Origin: Methanosarcina sp.
GTDB taxonomy: Archaea > Halobacteriota > Methanosarcinia > Methanosarcinales > Methanosarcinaceae
Direction of reading: 5' to 3'
DNA length: 7,784 bases
NCBI GenBank assembly: GCA_017883485.1
Contig: JADGNM010000109.1
Span: 1 to 7,784 of the forward strand
Shown here: piece after piece, positions 1-6,570 of the stretch
Position numbering within the stretch: position 1 is the stretch's first letter
Layout of the letters: the number at the start of each line of letters is the position of its first letter
Made by a program: the position numbers and the translations under genes
The notes under the pieces: model-generated
What the model was told of the DNA's origin: nothing
Database searches by the model: none
Seen by the model: only the letters and a program-made list of their open reading frames with translations

Positions 1-2
1 TT

Positions 3-545
3 TTATTCTACCATTGGTTATTAATCACACTTATCTGTGATGTCAAAATCAATATCAATCAACTGATTTTGGGTAGGCTGAATAGTTACGTATTTTTTTC
101 ATTTGTAATGGTTGAAACTCCAGGTATCAACAAAGACAATCCCCTTGTGGGAAAAGAAACAACCGTAAGAAACCAGTTCAAAGATATTGAAATCCGGGCT
201 ATTGAAACAGTAACCGGAAAATACTCTGGGAATATTCTGATGGATTCGCCTTATGACAGTTGCCTTTTTTACAGGAATCCTGGATATAATTCCAGTAATG
301 CAAAGTATTTTGACATCCAAAATATAAAGACGGGAGAAATCAATGGAAATCCGCTGGTTCTGCTGCGAAAATCAACGCTGAAAGAACCTGTCTCTATTAA
401 CGACCCTGACCGCTACGGTGTGAATTTTATCCAGACACTTCCACGAGATTTCTTCAATAGATTTGAAGCAGAGGAATATGCATTGATATATGATAATGAA
501 GAAGTGTCCGCTTACGTAAAAGAAGGACAAGAAGTCAAGAAATAA
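3..545 (+). CDS. C-terminal part of an unrecognised, probably membrane-anchored protein (5' end outside window)
   Basis: The reading frame is open from base 3 to the TAA at 543-545 with no stop, so the gene very probably begins before the window. A TTG at 69 could be a start, but nothing like a Shine-Dalgarno sequence precedes it. The first ~40 residues are hydrophobic in two patches (FYHWLLLITLIC and SYVFFSFVMV), followed by a soluble, polar domain of about 145 residues with no catalytic motif that I recognise (ETPGIN..., DSPYDS..., VLLRKSTLKEPV..., FEAEEYALIY). This layout fits the end of a multi-spanning membrane protein with a terminal soluble domain, a type that I associate with large proteins of Methanosarcina surface-polysaccharide regions; that link is from memory. 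It reads in the same direction as the flippase 86 bases downstream. The function is unknown. Confidence 0.6.
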   Translation, partial: LFYHWLLITLICDVKININQLILGRLNSYVFFSFVMVETPGINKDNPLVGKETTVRNQFKDIEIRAIETVTGKYSGNILMDSPYDSCLFYRNPGYNSSNAKYFDIQNIKTGEINGNPLVLLRKSTLKEPVSINDPDRYGVNFIQTLPRDFFNRFEAEEYALIYDNEEVSAYVKEGQEVKK

Positions 546-547
546 AT

Positions 548-570
548 CCTAAAAATTTATTTATTTTAGG
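548..570 (+). terminator. AT-rich hairpin just after the stop codon
   Basis: CCTAAAA at 548-554 pairs with TTTTAGG at 564-570 around a nine-base loop, two bases after the stop of the partial gene. The stem is AT-rich and weak, and no T-run follows it. It could mark a 3' end or a processing point between this gene and the flippase, or be chance in an AT-rich spacer. Confidence 0.25.
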
Positions 571-597
571 CCATATGAGTAAAAATCCATATACGGC

Positions 598-608
598 AAT
601 CCGGGATT
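598..608. repeat. Short palindrome upstream of the flippase
   Basis: AATCC at 598-602 and GGATT at 604-608 form an 11-base palindrome around a single G, 23 bases before the flippase start. A nearby TTTATAG at 607-613 looks like a TATA box but is too close to the ATG at 632 for a normal archaeal leader unless the message is leaderless. The palindrome could be an operator; nothing else supports this. Confidence 0.2.
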
Positions 609-631
609 TATAGTTCAAAGTTGGAAACAAT

Positions 632-2095
632 ATGTCAAATTTTATCTCTAATGTGCTAAAACTCGTATCCGGAAGTGTTACTGCACAGATCCTGGGTATA
701 CTTCTTGTACCTTTAATAACCAGAATTTATAGTCCTGACGATTTAGGAATTTTTCAAATTTTTCTCTCAATATCGGACATACTGATAATTTTCTCCACTT
801 TTTCGTATCAGTTCGCAATAATGCTGCCAAAAACGGAGGAAGATTCAGCAAACATTGCTTTTCTCACCGCAATACTGGTAACTATTGTATCTTTGTTTAC
901 AGCTTTAATTGTGCTGTTACTACCAAAAGATGTTGAGAATATACTCAATACTCCAGGGATTTCAAAATATTTAATTTATATTCCAGCAATAACATTCTTT
1001 AACGGCATTTTTTTCGTGCAAAATTATTGGCTTTCAAGAAAAATACGTTTCGGAGTTATAGCAGGATCCAGGATTGTAAACACTGTTTCAACCAAAGCGT
1101 TCCAGCTAGCTATTCCTCTCTGGAATGTGTCTCCATTAGGCCTGATAGCAGGATACGTCGCAGGATACGGATGTGCAGACCTTTTCATGCTGAAGGGTGT
1201 AAAAAATGACTTAAAAGTCTTCAGGAAGGTCTCATTAAAAAGAATTAAAGAAATGGCTATTGAATATAAAAACTTTCCTTTGTATAGTTCCTGGTCTACA
1301 CTCGCAAACACGATTTCACCACAGGTGCCTACCTTTTTGCTTGCTTATTATTATAGTACAAGCGTTGTCGGATATTTTTCACTTGCGAATCAGGTGGTAA
1401 ATATGCCCATGGGACTTTTGGGGGCAGCTATACAACAGGTTTTTTTCCAGAAAATCAGTGAGGTAAAAAATGGAAATGAGCCGGGAGATGTGAAAGTTAT
1501 AGTTAGAGAAGTTTACAAAAAGCTAATTTTAATAGGAGTGTTCCCGATGATACTCCTGCTAATCCTGGGAGAAGAGATATTTACATTTGCTTTCGGAGCA
1601 AGCTGGTACATCTCAGGTGTATATATGAAAATTCTTGTGCCATGGATATTTCTTGTCTTCCTTTCCTCGCCTATTTCGACTCTCTACAGCGTATATGATA
1701 AACAGGGAGTCTGGTTTACATTCAGTATGGTTCTTTTAATCTCAAGAGTGGTGGCACTGGTGATAGGAGGAACTTATGGAGGAAGCCCTGAGTTTGCTCT
1801 TGGCCTGTTCAGTTTTACAGGAGTTTTATTCTGGCTCTGGAACAATGCTTATCTGCTGAACCTTGCAGGGATTAATAAAAGGGAAAGCGTTGAAGTACTT
1901 ATTAAGTATACGATAATCGGCAGTATAGTTTCTATTCCATTAATCCTGCTTCAAGTGCTCTCTGTGAACTTTTATTTAATTATTCTTGCAGCAGTGATCA
2001 TAACGCCTATCTACTATGGTATAACCTTACATGACGACCCGACATTCAAGAGAATGTTCTCAACCTTCATTGTGAACGTAAAGAACAAAATCTGA
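632..2095 (+). CDS. Wzx-like polysaccharide flippase (MOP superfamily)
   Basis: This 487-residue protein is almost entirely hydrophobic, with about 12-14 likely membrane segments, roughly at residues 8-31, 36-64, 75-97, 112-131, 140-163, 168-188, 215-240, 247-270, 298-320, 333-354, 360-380, 387-408, 424-443 and 447-465. Its length and spacing match the oligosaccharide flippases related to Wzx/RfbX. Family-like stretches are the N-terminal SGSVTAQILGILLVPLITRI with YSPDDLGIF, the EYKNFPLYSSW loop near 211-221, VVGYFSLANQVVNMP near 245-259 and the FGASW/SPISTLYSVYD region near 321-356. Members of this family move lipid-linked oligosaccharides across the cytoplasmic membrane. The ATG at 632 gives the expected N-terminus although only a weak purine stretch (TTGGAAAC) precedes it. 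It converges on the glycosyltransferase block and would export the product of those enzymes (inference). The substrate cannot be read from sequence. Confidence 0.92.
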   Translation: MSNFISNVLKLVSGSVTAQILGILLVPLITRIYSPDDLGIFQIFLSISDILIIFSTFSYQFAIMLPKTEEDSANIAFLTAILVTIVSLFTALIVLLLPKDVENILNTPGISKYLIYIPAITFFNGIFFVQNYWLSRKIRFGVIAGSRIVNTVSTKAFQLAIPLWNVSPLGLIAGYVAGYGCADLFMLKGVKNDLKVFRKVSLKRIKEMAIEYKNFPLYSSWSTLANTISPQVPTFLLAYYYSTSVVGYFSLANQVVNMPMGLLGAAIQQVFFQKISEVKNGNEPGDVKVIVREVYKKLILIGVFPMILLLILGEEIFTFAFGASWYISGVYMKILVPWIFLVFLSSPISTLYSVYDKQGVWFTFSMVLLISRVVALVIGGTYGGSPEFALGLFSFTGVLFWLWNNAYLLNLAGINKRESVEVLIKYTIIGSIVSIPLILLQVLSVNFYLIILAAVIITPIYYGITLHDDPTFKRMFSTFIVNVKNKI

Positions 2096-2171
2096 ACGGA
2101 AATAACTCTTGTGACAGCTTCGCTAATTTTACAAAAATGAACATTCTCGAAAATTGATTAGAAAAGTGATT

Positions 2172-2186
2172 TCGGGAAAATCCCGA
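2172..2186. terminator. GC-rich hairpin between convergent genes, possible bidirectional terminator
   Basis: TCGGGA at 2172-2177 and TCCCGA at 2181-2186 form a perfect six-base stem with a three-base AAA loop in the spacer between the flippase stop (2095) and the FemAB-like stop (2253). AT-rich sequence with short T-runs follows on the + strand (ATTTT at 2193-2197 and 2211-2215; TTTTT at 2230-2234). Its position suits transcripts from either side. Archaeal termination depends more on T-tracts than on hairpins, so the role is uncertain. Confidence 0.4.
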
Positions 2187-2187
2187 G

Positions 2188-2215
2188 TCAATATTTTAAC
2201 ACGAATCAATATTTT
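2188..2215 (+). repeat. Two 10-base direct repeats, TCAATATTTT
   Basis: TCAATATTTT occurs at 2188-2197 and again at 2206-2215, an 18-base period, directly after the spacer hairpin. Each copy ends in a run of four T. They may act as tandem T-rich termination signals for the flippase transcript, or be a small local duplication. Confidence 0.4.
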
Positions 2216-2252
2216 GAATACAAGTCCGATTTTTAAGATGTCTTGCTTTCTG

Positions 2253-3263
2253 TTAGTCAGCCTCTTCTTGATGAGTGCTTTTGTATAAAGTTTTCATGAA
2301 TGAGTACCTTTTATTCTCCAGAGTTACACTGTAGTAAGGTACTAATTCAGGAGAAAAGCCCATAATAAAATCAGCAAACCTCGGAATATTTCCTGCCATA
2401 ACGTTCATGTACTCAAAATTTCTGGACTTCAAGTCAAGAAACTCATTATAATAGAGAAGGGCATTGGCTCCTGTCCGGCTAAAGGACGGGTTAAGGGCAG
2501 AAGACCAGGTAACCGTGCATTCTTTCCCATAAAGGTTCAAATGCGCTGCGACTGCTTCTCCTTCGGGGGTTTCGGAAACAAACATATAACCAATATCTTT
2601 TTCCCGGACAAGATTAAACACTCTTTCGAAAAACTCCCTGGGTACTGGAAGTTCAAGATTCTGTTTTTCATAGACCCTCGAAAGCAAACCATAATAGGTT
2701 TCAAAGTCATTCCAAACCCTCGTTTTAAGTCCTGCCTCGTCTGCGGATTTAAGTTCTCTCCGAATCTTCCTTGAAACGTTATTAGCAATATTTTCTTTCA
2801 GGTTCAGATGATGGGTATAGTGAACCTCTGAGCCCCATCCGTTCCATGTAAACGATCTAACATCCCCAAGCCCTGGAGAAAATATCAGATGAATCTTATC
2901 AAATCCCTGCTTGCAGAAGAATTCTCTGAGGGGGTTAAGGATTTCATGAGTTTCCTGTACTTGCTTGCTTGCTTTGGAACTGGCACTCTCTTTTATAAGG
3001 GGCCCGCAATAGTCAGTCATATTGCAGGTAGAAGATGCTATTTTCAAGATCCCTTTGAGATTCTTAACAAAAAGGGGGCATCCTCCAACAAGCTCACTGT
3101 TTCTGAAACAACCATAAATCCTGAGATCGAGGGAAAGAACATCCCTGCAGGTTTCTAACCATTGACTGGTATGAAAGAGTGTACCAGGTTGAGCTTTTTC
3201 TACAAGCAGATCCCATTCTTTATATTCGGATGGCACTAGTTCTCTAACTTCAATTTCGTCCAT
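2253..3263 (-). CDS. FemAB-like GNAT-fold acyltransferase
   Basis: This 336-residue soluble protein resembles the FemAB/BioF2-like group, which carries two GNAT-type domains. Visible marks are GTLFHTSQWLE at 27-37, a strand-turn YGCFRNSELVGGCPLF at 50-65, the basic helix VSRKIRRELKSADEAGL at 163-179 at the junction of the two halves, AHLNLYGKECTVTWSSA at 240-256 and the end motif ADFIMGFSPELVPYYSV at 297-313. Bacterial FemAB enzymes transfer amino acids from aminoacyl-tRNA to peptidoglycan precursors; relatives in exopolysaccharide loci have unknown acceptors. In a host probably lacking murein, a glycan or glycolipid acceptor is more likely (inference). The ATG at 3263 is preceded by CGGGGC. 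It is the last gene of the run, 74 bases after the GT4 gene, and may have its own promoter. The family is fairly sure, the reaction is not. Confidence 0.8.
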   Translation of the reverse strand: MDEIEVRELVPSEYKEWDLLVEKAQPGTLFHTSQWLETCRDVLSLDLRIYGCFRNSELVGGCPLFVKNLKGILKIASSTCNMTDYCGPLIKESASSKASKQVQETHEILNPLREFFCKQGFDKIHLIFSPGLGDVRSFTWNGWGSEVHYTHHLNLKENIANNVSRKIRRELKSADEAGLKTRVWNDFETYYGLLSRVYEKQNLELPVPREFFERVFNLVREKDIGYMFVSETPEGEAVAAHLNLYGKECTVTWSSALNPSFSRTGANALLYYNEFLDLKSRNFEYMNVMAGNIPRFADFIMGFSPELVPYYSVTLENKRYSFMKTLYKSTHQEEAD

Positions 3264-3314
3264 TTTAAGCCCCGTGTAATAGGTATTTGTTTGTATCTGT
3301 ATCGAATTATAGAA

Positions 3315-3322
3315 AAATATAA
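3315..3322 (-). promoter_or_regulatory. Possible TATA box for the FemAB-like gene
   Basis: On the - strand this reads TTATATTT, close to the methanogen TATA consensus. Transcription about 25 bases downstream would start near 3290, giving a leader of roughly 25-30 bases before the ATG at 3263. The same octamer lies upstream of the first gene of the run (7763-7770). The spacer is AT-rich, so chance matches are likely. Confidence 0.3.
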
Positions 3323-3331
3323 GATAGATTT

Positions 3332-3344
3332 GGGCTTTCAGCCC
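3332..3344 (-). terminator. Compact hairpin overlapping the GT4 stop codon
   Basis: On the - strand GGGCT and AGCCC form a five-base stem around GAA, and the TGA of the GT4 gene lies inside it (3338-3340). AT-rich sequence with a TATTTTT stretch follows about 12 bases later. It could weaken read-through into the FemAB-like gene or protect the 3' end of the message. The stem is short. Confidence 0.3.
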
Positions 3345-4558
3345 TGAAGTCCTGATTTGCAGACCCTATCAACCTGTTTCGCAACGCTGTACCAGCTGTA
3401 ATTTTCAGTAACATAACTTAAACCTTTTGAACCCAGTTTACTTCTCAGATCTGGATTCTCAAGCAGCTTTAAGACGGCTTCTGAAAGAGCATCCGGGCTT
3501 TCAGGAAGGACAGGAATCCCTCCTTTGGAAGCTTCAAGAACATCTGAAACGCCAGTAATGTCACTTGCAACAACTGGCTTTCCGCAAGCCATATACTCGT
3601 ACAATTTCAGTGGAGATAGGCCGATTTTTGCGTTTCTGGCAAATATGAAAGGAGCAGTACAGACATCGCTTGCATTGATATATATAGGCACGCGATCATA
3701 TGCAACTACACCCGTAAAAATGAACCTGTCTTCAACCCCGAGTTCTCTGGATAGCTTGAGAAGCTCATTTTTCATTACCCCGTCTCCAACGATTAGAAAC
3801 CGGCATTCAGGGAAACGAGAGAGTATAGAGGGAGCTGCTTTTACCAGATACTCTAAACCCTGCCAGGGAGCAAGGTTTCCCACAAAGCAAACATAACAAA
3901 TTTCAGGATCAAGATTCAGTTCTTTTCTGCAGTCTCTTTGGTCAAGCGGCTTAAAAAGAGAGGTATTTGCCCCATTAGAAACCACGATTATTTTTTCTCC
4001 AGGGATACTGTAAACTTTCTCAAGATTTGCTTTTATTCCCGGAGTTACAGCAATTATTCTGTCTGAAAATTCAAGAGCTTTCTTGAGGATAAATAGTTTG
4101 ATCCTGGAATGCATAGTGAAGTAAGTTTTTGAAAACGAAAAGCCTCTCTTTTTCCCTTGCTGAGAGATGCTCCCTTCTTCATTCTTTGTCCTGAAGAGAC
4201 TGCTTTCGTCCTCAGGAATCCCATTTAATTCAAAAACCATTTCTCTGAATCTGCTTTTACAGAAGATTCCCGAAAGAAAGCCTAAATTTGGATTACGGGT
4301 ATATAGTACATCAAAAGTTTCGGAACTAAGAATGTTTACGTAACGTCTGAAATAATTGAATGCAAGAGAAAAAAAGCTTCCAGGAGGAACATAATGGCAA
4401 TGAATGTTGGATATATTTGAAAGAGAAGCCCTGTCAGTAGTAAATATATGGATCTCATTGCCCAGTCGAGCCAGATTGCTTACAAGCTCAAACCTGTGGA
4501 TAAGCGAGCCATCAGCCAGATAAAGAGGCCATACTATATCCAGAAAAAGAATCTTCAA
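3338..4558 (-). CDS. GT4-family glycosyltransferase (GT-B fold)
   Basis: This 406-residue protein has the usual length and two Rossmann-like halves of GT4 enzymes, which are retaining and use nucleotide-sugar donors. The N-terminal half (MKILFLDIVWP, then ELVSNLARLGNEIHIFTT at 24-41) should bind the acceptor. The C-terminal half has VSNGANTSLFKP at 193-204, CFVGNLAPWQGLEYLVKA at 224-241, FLIVGDG at 254-260 and the donor-site region GLSPLKLYEYMACGKPVVAS at 313-332. The second Glu of the usual E-x7-E motif is E321, while the first position is Gly313, as in a known GT4 subset with SPLKLYEYMA. Residues about 118-147 form a charged, Ser/Lys-rich insertion. The start is TTG at 4558, chosen because AGGTGAT stands three bases before it and the N-terminus is canonical. 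It lies 46 bases after the GT2 gene. The sugar is not predictable. Confidence 0.9.
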   Translation of the reverse strand: MKILFLDIVWPLYLADGSLIHRFELVSNLARLGNEIHIFTTDRASLSNISNIHCHYVPPGSFFSLAFNYFRRYVNILSSETFDVLYTRNPNLGFLSGIFCKSRFREMVFELNGIPEDESSLFRTKNEEGSISQQGKKRGFSFSKTYFTMHSRIKLFILKKALEFSDRIIAVTPGIKANLEKVYSIPGEKIIVVSNGANTSLFKPLDQRDCRKELNLDPEICYVCFVGNLAPWQGLEYLVKAAPSILSRFPECRFLIVGDGVMKNELLKLSRELGVEDRFIFTGVVAYDRVPIYINASDVCTAPFIFARNAKIGLSPLKLYEYMACGKPVVASDITGVSDVLEASKGGIPVLPESPDALSEAVLKLLENPDLRSKLGSKGLSYVTENYSWYSVAKQVDRVCKSGLQG

Positions 4559-4561
4559 AAT

Positions 4562-4568
4562 ATCACCT
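4562..4568 (-). promoter_or_regulatory. Ribosome binding site of the GT4 gene
   Basis: The - strand reads AGGTGAT, a perfect match to the methanogen anti-Shine-Dalgarno (AUCACCUCC), followed by ATT and the TTG start. It fixes a UUG start for the GT4 gene and is the strongest such site in the window. Confidence 0.75.
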
Positions 4569-4604
4569 GTACAAAGGCAGATTTTTCAGAATATGCAATG
4601 ACAT

Positions 4605-5519
4605 TTACTGTTCCCCTTTGTGCGTATCTCCTGAGTTTCGGCTAAAGATTCCCGAGATTCTGGAAGATAGTCCTGAAAGCCTGAAGTTATGATAATAAGC
4701 TCTTATTTCAGGATCTTTAATTTTTTTCTCTTTTTTGATGGCCGAACTAACATACCCCCAGAAGTATGCAGGCCCTGTATAGAAGGGAAATTTCACGGAA
4801 TAATAAAGTACATTTGTCAATGCTACAAGAGGATTTTTGCCAAGATAGTAGGCCATCCATCCGTTTTTGACATATCCATGCCAGAGACCATTCGCTGCAC
4901 TTGTCTTACGCTTCTGGATCTGGATGACATTAGCACATTGCATGAGCTTCCAGCCTCGCAGGATAGCCTTAATATTGGAAATAGAATCTGGAGATGGTTC
5001 AACCTGGTAGCCCCCGGTCTCGAAGAAACATTCTTTCCTCCAGAGTCTTCCCGTGCCGCGGGGAAGGTTTCTATCAGTCTTTTCCCTGGAAAGTTTTCCA
5101 CCAGTATCATAATAAACTCCTCCACTTGCAATTCCGAGTGAATTATCCTCTTTAAATTTAATTAGAAGTTTTCCGAAGTAGTTTTCCTCCAGTACTGTAT
5201 CGGCATCAAGAAGGCCTATATATTCGAATTCGATATTATTCTCCCTGCAATACTCAAATGCATAATCAAAGCCCTGTTTGCAGACATAGCTGTAGTGAAA
5301 GGTAATGTCTCTTGGCCTCTGAGGCAGCCTTATGCTCTGAATATAGGAATATGTGTCCTTGAGGTTTTCGATGACATGTGGTGTATCATCCGTACTTCCA
5401 TCATCGACTATTACCCATAGCTCAGGTTTTACTTTTTGTCCTGTCACGGACACTGCAACCTCGGGCAGATTTTGTTCCTCGTTTTTTGCAGGCGTAATCA
5501 GCAGGTATTTTCCTTCTAA
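4605..5519 (-). CDS. GT2-family glycosyltransferase with an unclear start
   Basis: This is a GT-A-fold, GT2-type enzyme (inverting, nucleotide-sugar dependent). Counting from codon 5519, KYLLITPAKNEE at 4-15 is the first strand and donor loop, VIVDDGS at 36-42 carries the uracil/ribose-binding acidic pair, LLDADTV at 103-109 is the D-x-D metal site, and GTGRLWRKECFFETGGY at 155-171 and the ILRGWK region near 186-191 form the acceptor side. A hydrophobic or amphipathic stretch (about 228-262) may tie it to the membrane. The first usual start codon, GTG at 5453, would remove the first strand and loop, so I extend upstream; yet no ATG, GTG or TTG exists in frame between it and the TGA at 5567-5565. 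Options are CTG at 5504 (preceded by AGAAGG), TTA at 5519, or a +1 shift from the deacetylase frame. The end is a TAA at 4605. The family is secure, the start is not. Confidence 0.82.
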   Translation of the reverse strand, partial: LEGKYLLITPAKNEEQNLPEVAVSVTGQKVKPELWVIVDDGSTDDTPHVIENLKDTYSYIQSIRLPQRPRDITFHYSYVCKQGFDYAFEYCRENNIEFEYIGLLDADTVLEENYFGKLLIKFKEDNSLGIASGGVYYDTGGKLSREKTDRNLPRGTGRLWRKECFFETGGYQVEPSPDSISNIKAILRGWKLMQCANVIQIQKRKTSAANGLWHGYVKNGWMAYYLGKNPLVALTNVLYYSVKFPFYTGPAYFWGYVSSAIKKEKKIKDPEIRAYYHNFRLSGLSSRISGIFSRNSGDTHKGEQ

Positions 5520-5520
5520 T

Positions 5521-5546
5521 TCAGGATCTATCTTCCCACCACCTGT
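5521..5546 (-). other. Possible +1 recoding site at the deacetylase stop (TCC TGA)
   Basis: The deacetylase ends ...AGA TCC TGA. Skipping the T of TGA continues as GAA TTA GAA GGA AAA TAC, which is exactly the GT2 frame. TCC TGA is the shift site of eukaryotic antizyme mRNA, and bacterial prfB uses CTT TGA with an upstream Shine-Dalgarno-like stretch. Here a purine-rich AGGTGGTGGG lies 8 bases before TCC, further away than in prfB. The match in form is direct; that recoding occurs is inference, and a lost start codon or sequence error is a simpler explanation. Confidence 0.25.
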
Positions 5547-6570
5547 AAATTTCTTCCCCGCTTGTCATCCAGGCCCCTTTCACGGAGCAGTACTGCAGCA
5601 CTTTTTCATATAGTCTTACCCAATCCTTTCGGAAGCTGCAACCGAAAACAAAATTGTGCCATAGCAGGGTAATGACACCGTTAAGACTTGCTGTAATATC
5701 GATCAGTTTTTTTGTGCACTCCCAGGCTTCCTCATAGGATTTTGAGGCCGAAAAAAGGGCAACATCCATTATCACCAGAGGAATTTCAAGAATTCTTATC
5801 TCCCGATCTTCTTTCAAATTATATGGTCTGAAAGGATGGCACATCCCATTTCTAAAACCAACTGAGTTGCTGTGTCCGAAAGTAGAATCATAACTGAAAC
5901 CGGCATCTGCCAGTATTTCCCAGGAATCGGGGGTTTTAAATCTCAGGTAGTGGTTGCGAAAGCCCACGACTGTTTTTCCCAGAACAGCTTCAAGCCTTTT
6001 CTTTTCTCTTTTTATCTTTTCCGGATTGTTAAATGAATAATAACCCCCGTGAAGGCCAACTTCCCATCCTCTATCTGAAACCTCTCCCAGGTGGTGTCCT
6101 ATATCCTCTATATCATACCTGAATCGTATGGGATCGGCTTCTGCCGCGATGAAATAGAAAGACGATTTTGCTCCGAAACTGGCTTCAAGATCCATAATTT
6201 TCGAAAGATTAAAGTAAGGCGATTCTTCTTTTTTTTTGAATTTCCACAAGAACTGCGCTGCAGAGCCTTGAAAATTCAGATTTTTCAGGTAATGGACTGA
6301 GGAAAGTAAGATGTGGGAAAGAGGCGGATAAATATCATCTACATCATGGGTCAAACAAACGGCAAAGGCTTTGCTCTCAGGGAATTCGGTCTCCATCCCA
6401 TGCTCCACGAGATATCTGGAGACTTCAGGTTCAAAAGCCTTTTTGAGGTCGTTTTGAGCGTAGAGAGCACGGCCGTGCTGATCCAGATTTATGACCGAAT
6501 ACTCTTCTTTACGGGTGAAAAGATCCCATATTTCCTGGTTTTGTTTTAATAACTCATGCATAGCTCTCAT
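5521..6570 (-). CDS. NodB-like polysaccharide deacetylase family protein
   Basis: This 349-residue protein has the ordered motifs of the NodB-homology (CE4-like) superfamily in the variant form common in polysaccharide loci: LTHDVDD at 73-79 (metal/catalytic Asp pair), SFYFIA at 137-142, EVGLHGGYYSF at 170-180 (metal His174), FRNHYLRF at 204-211, FSYDSTFG at 225-232, LEIPL at 261-265 and LLWHNFVF at 302-309 (likely catalytic-site His305). Such enzymes remove N-acetyl groups from amino sugars; no signal peptide is visible, so it probably acts in the cytoplasm, perhaps on a lipid-linked or nucleotide sugar. The ATG at 6570 overlaps the end of the DUF354 gene by 17 bases; ATG at 6561 is an equally possible start, with GGATGAG just upstream. 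A run of nine A on its coding strand (6229-6237) encodes part of KFKKKEES. Overlaps on both sides show tight coupling. Confidence 0.85.
   Translation of the reverse strand: MRAMHELLKQNQEIWDLFTRKEEYSVINLDQHGRALYAQNDLKKAFEPEVSRYLVEHGMETEFPESKAFAVCLTHDVDDIYPPLSHILLSSVHYLKNLNFQGSAAQFLWKFKKKEESPYFNLSKIMDLEASFGAKSSFYFIAAEADPIRFRYDIEDIGHHLGEVSDRGWEVGLHGGYYSFNNPEKIKREKKRLEAVLGKTVVGFRNHYLRFKTPDSWEILADAGFSYDSTFGHSNSVGFRNGMCHPFRPYNLKEDREIRILEIPLVIMDVALFSASKSYEEAWECTKKLIDITASLNGVITLLWHNFVFGCSFRKDWVRLYEKVLQYCSVKGAWMTSGEEIYRWWEDRS

Noticed and set aside
574..612. Twelve-codon frame (ATG AGT AAA ... TAG) in the spacer before the flippase
   Set aside because: It is very short, has no ribosome binding site and shows no sign of being a leader peptide.
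2541..3158. Two + strand frames opposite the FemAB-like gene
   Set aside because: They are antisense shadows of a well-supported gene, with no start signals.
4823..5141. Open frames on both strands inside the GT2 gene
   Set aside because: They overlap the GT2 frame with its clear motifs, and their products have no recognisable or plausible protein character.
6313..6549. + strand frame opposite the deacetylase
   Set aside because: It is an antisense shadow; the - strand carries ordered deacetylase motifs.
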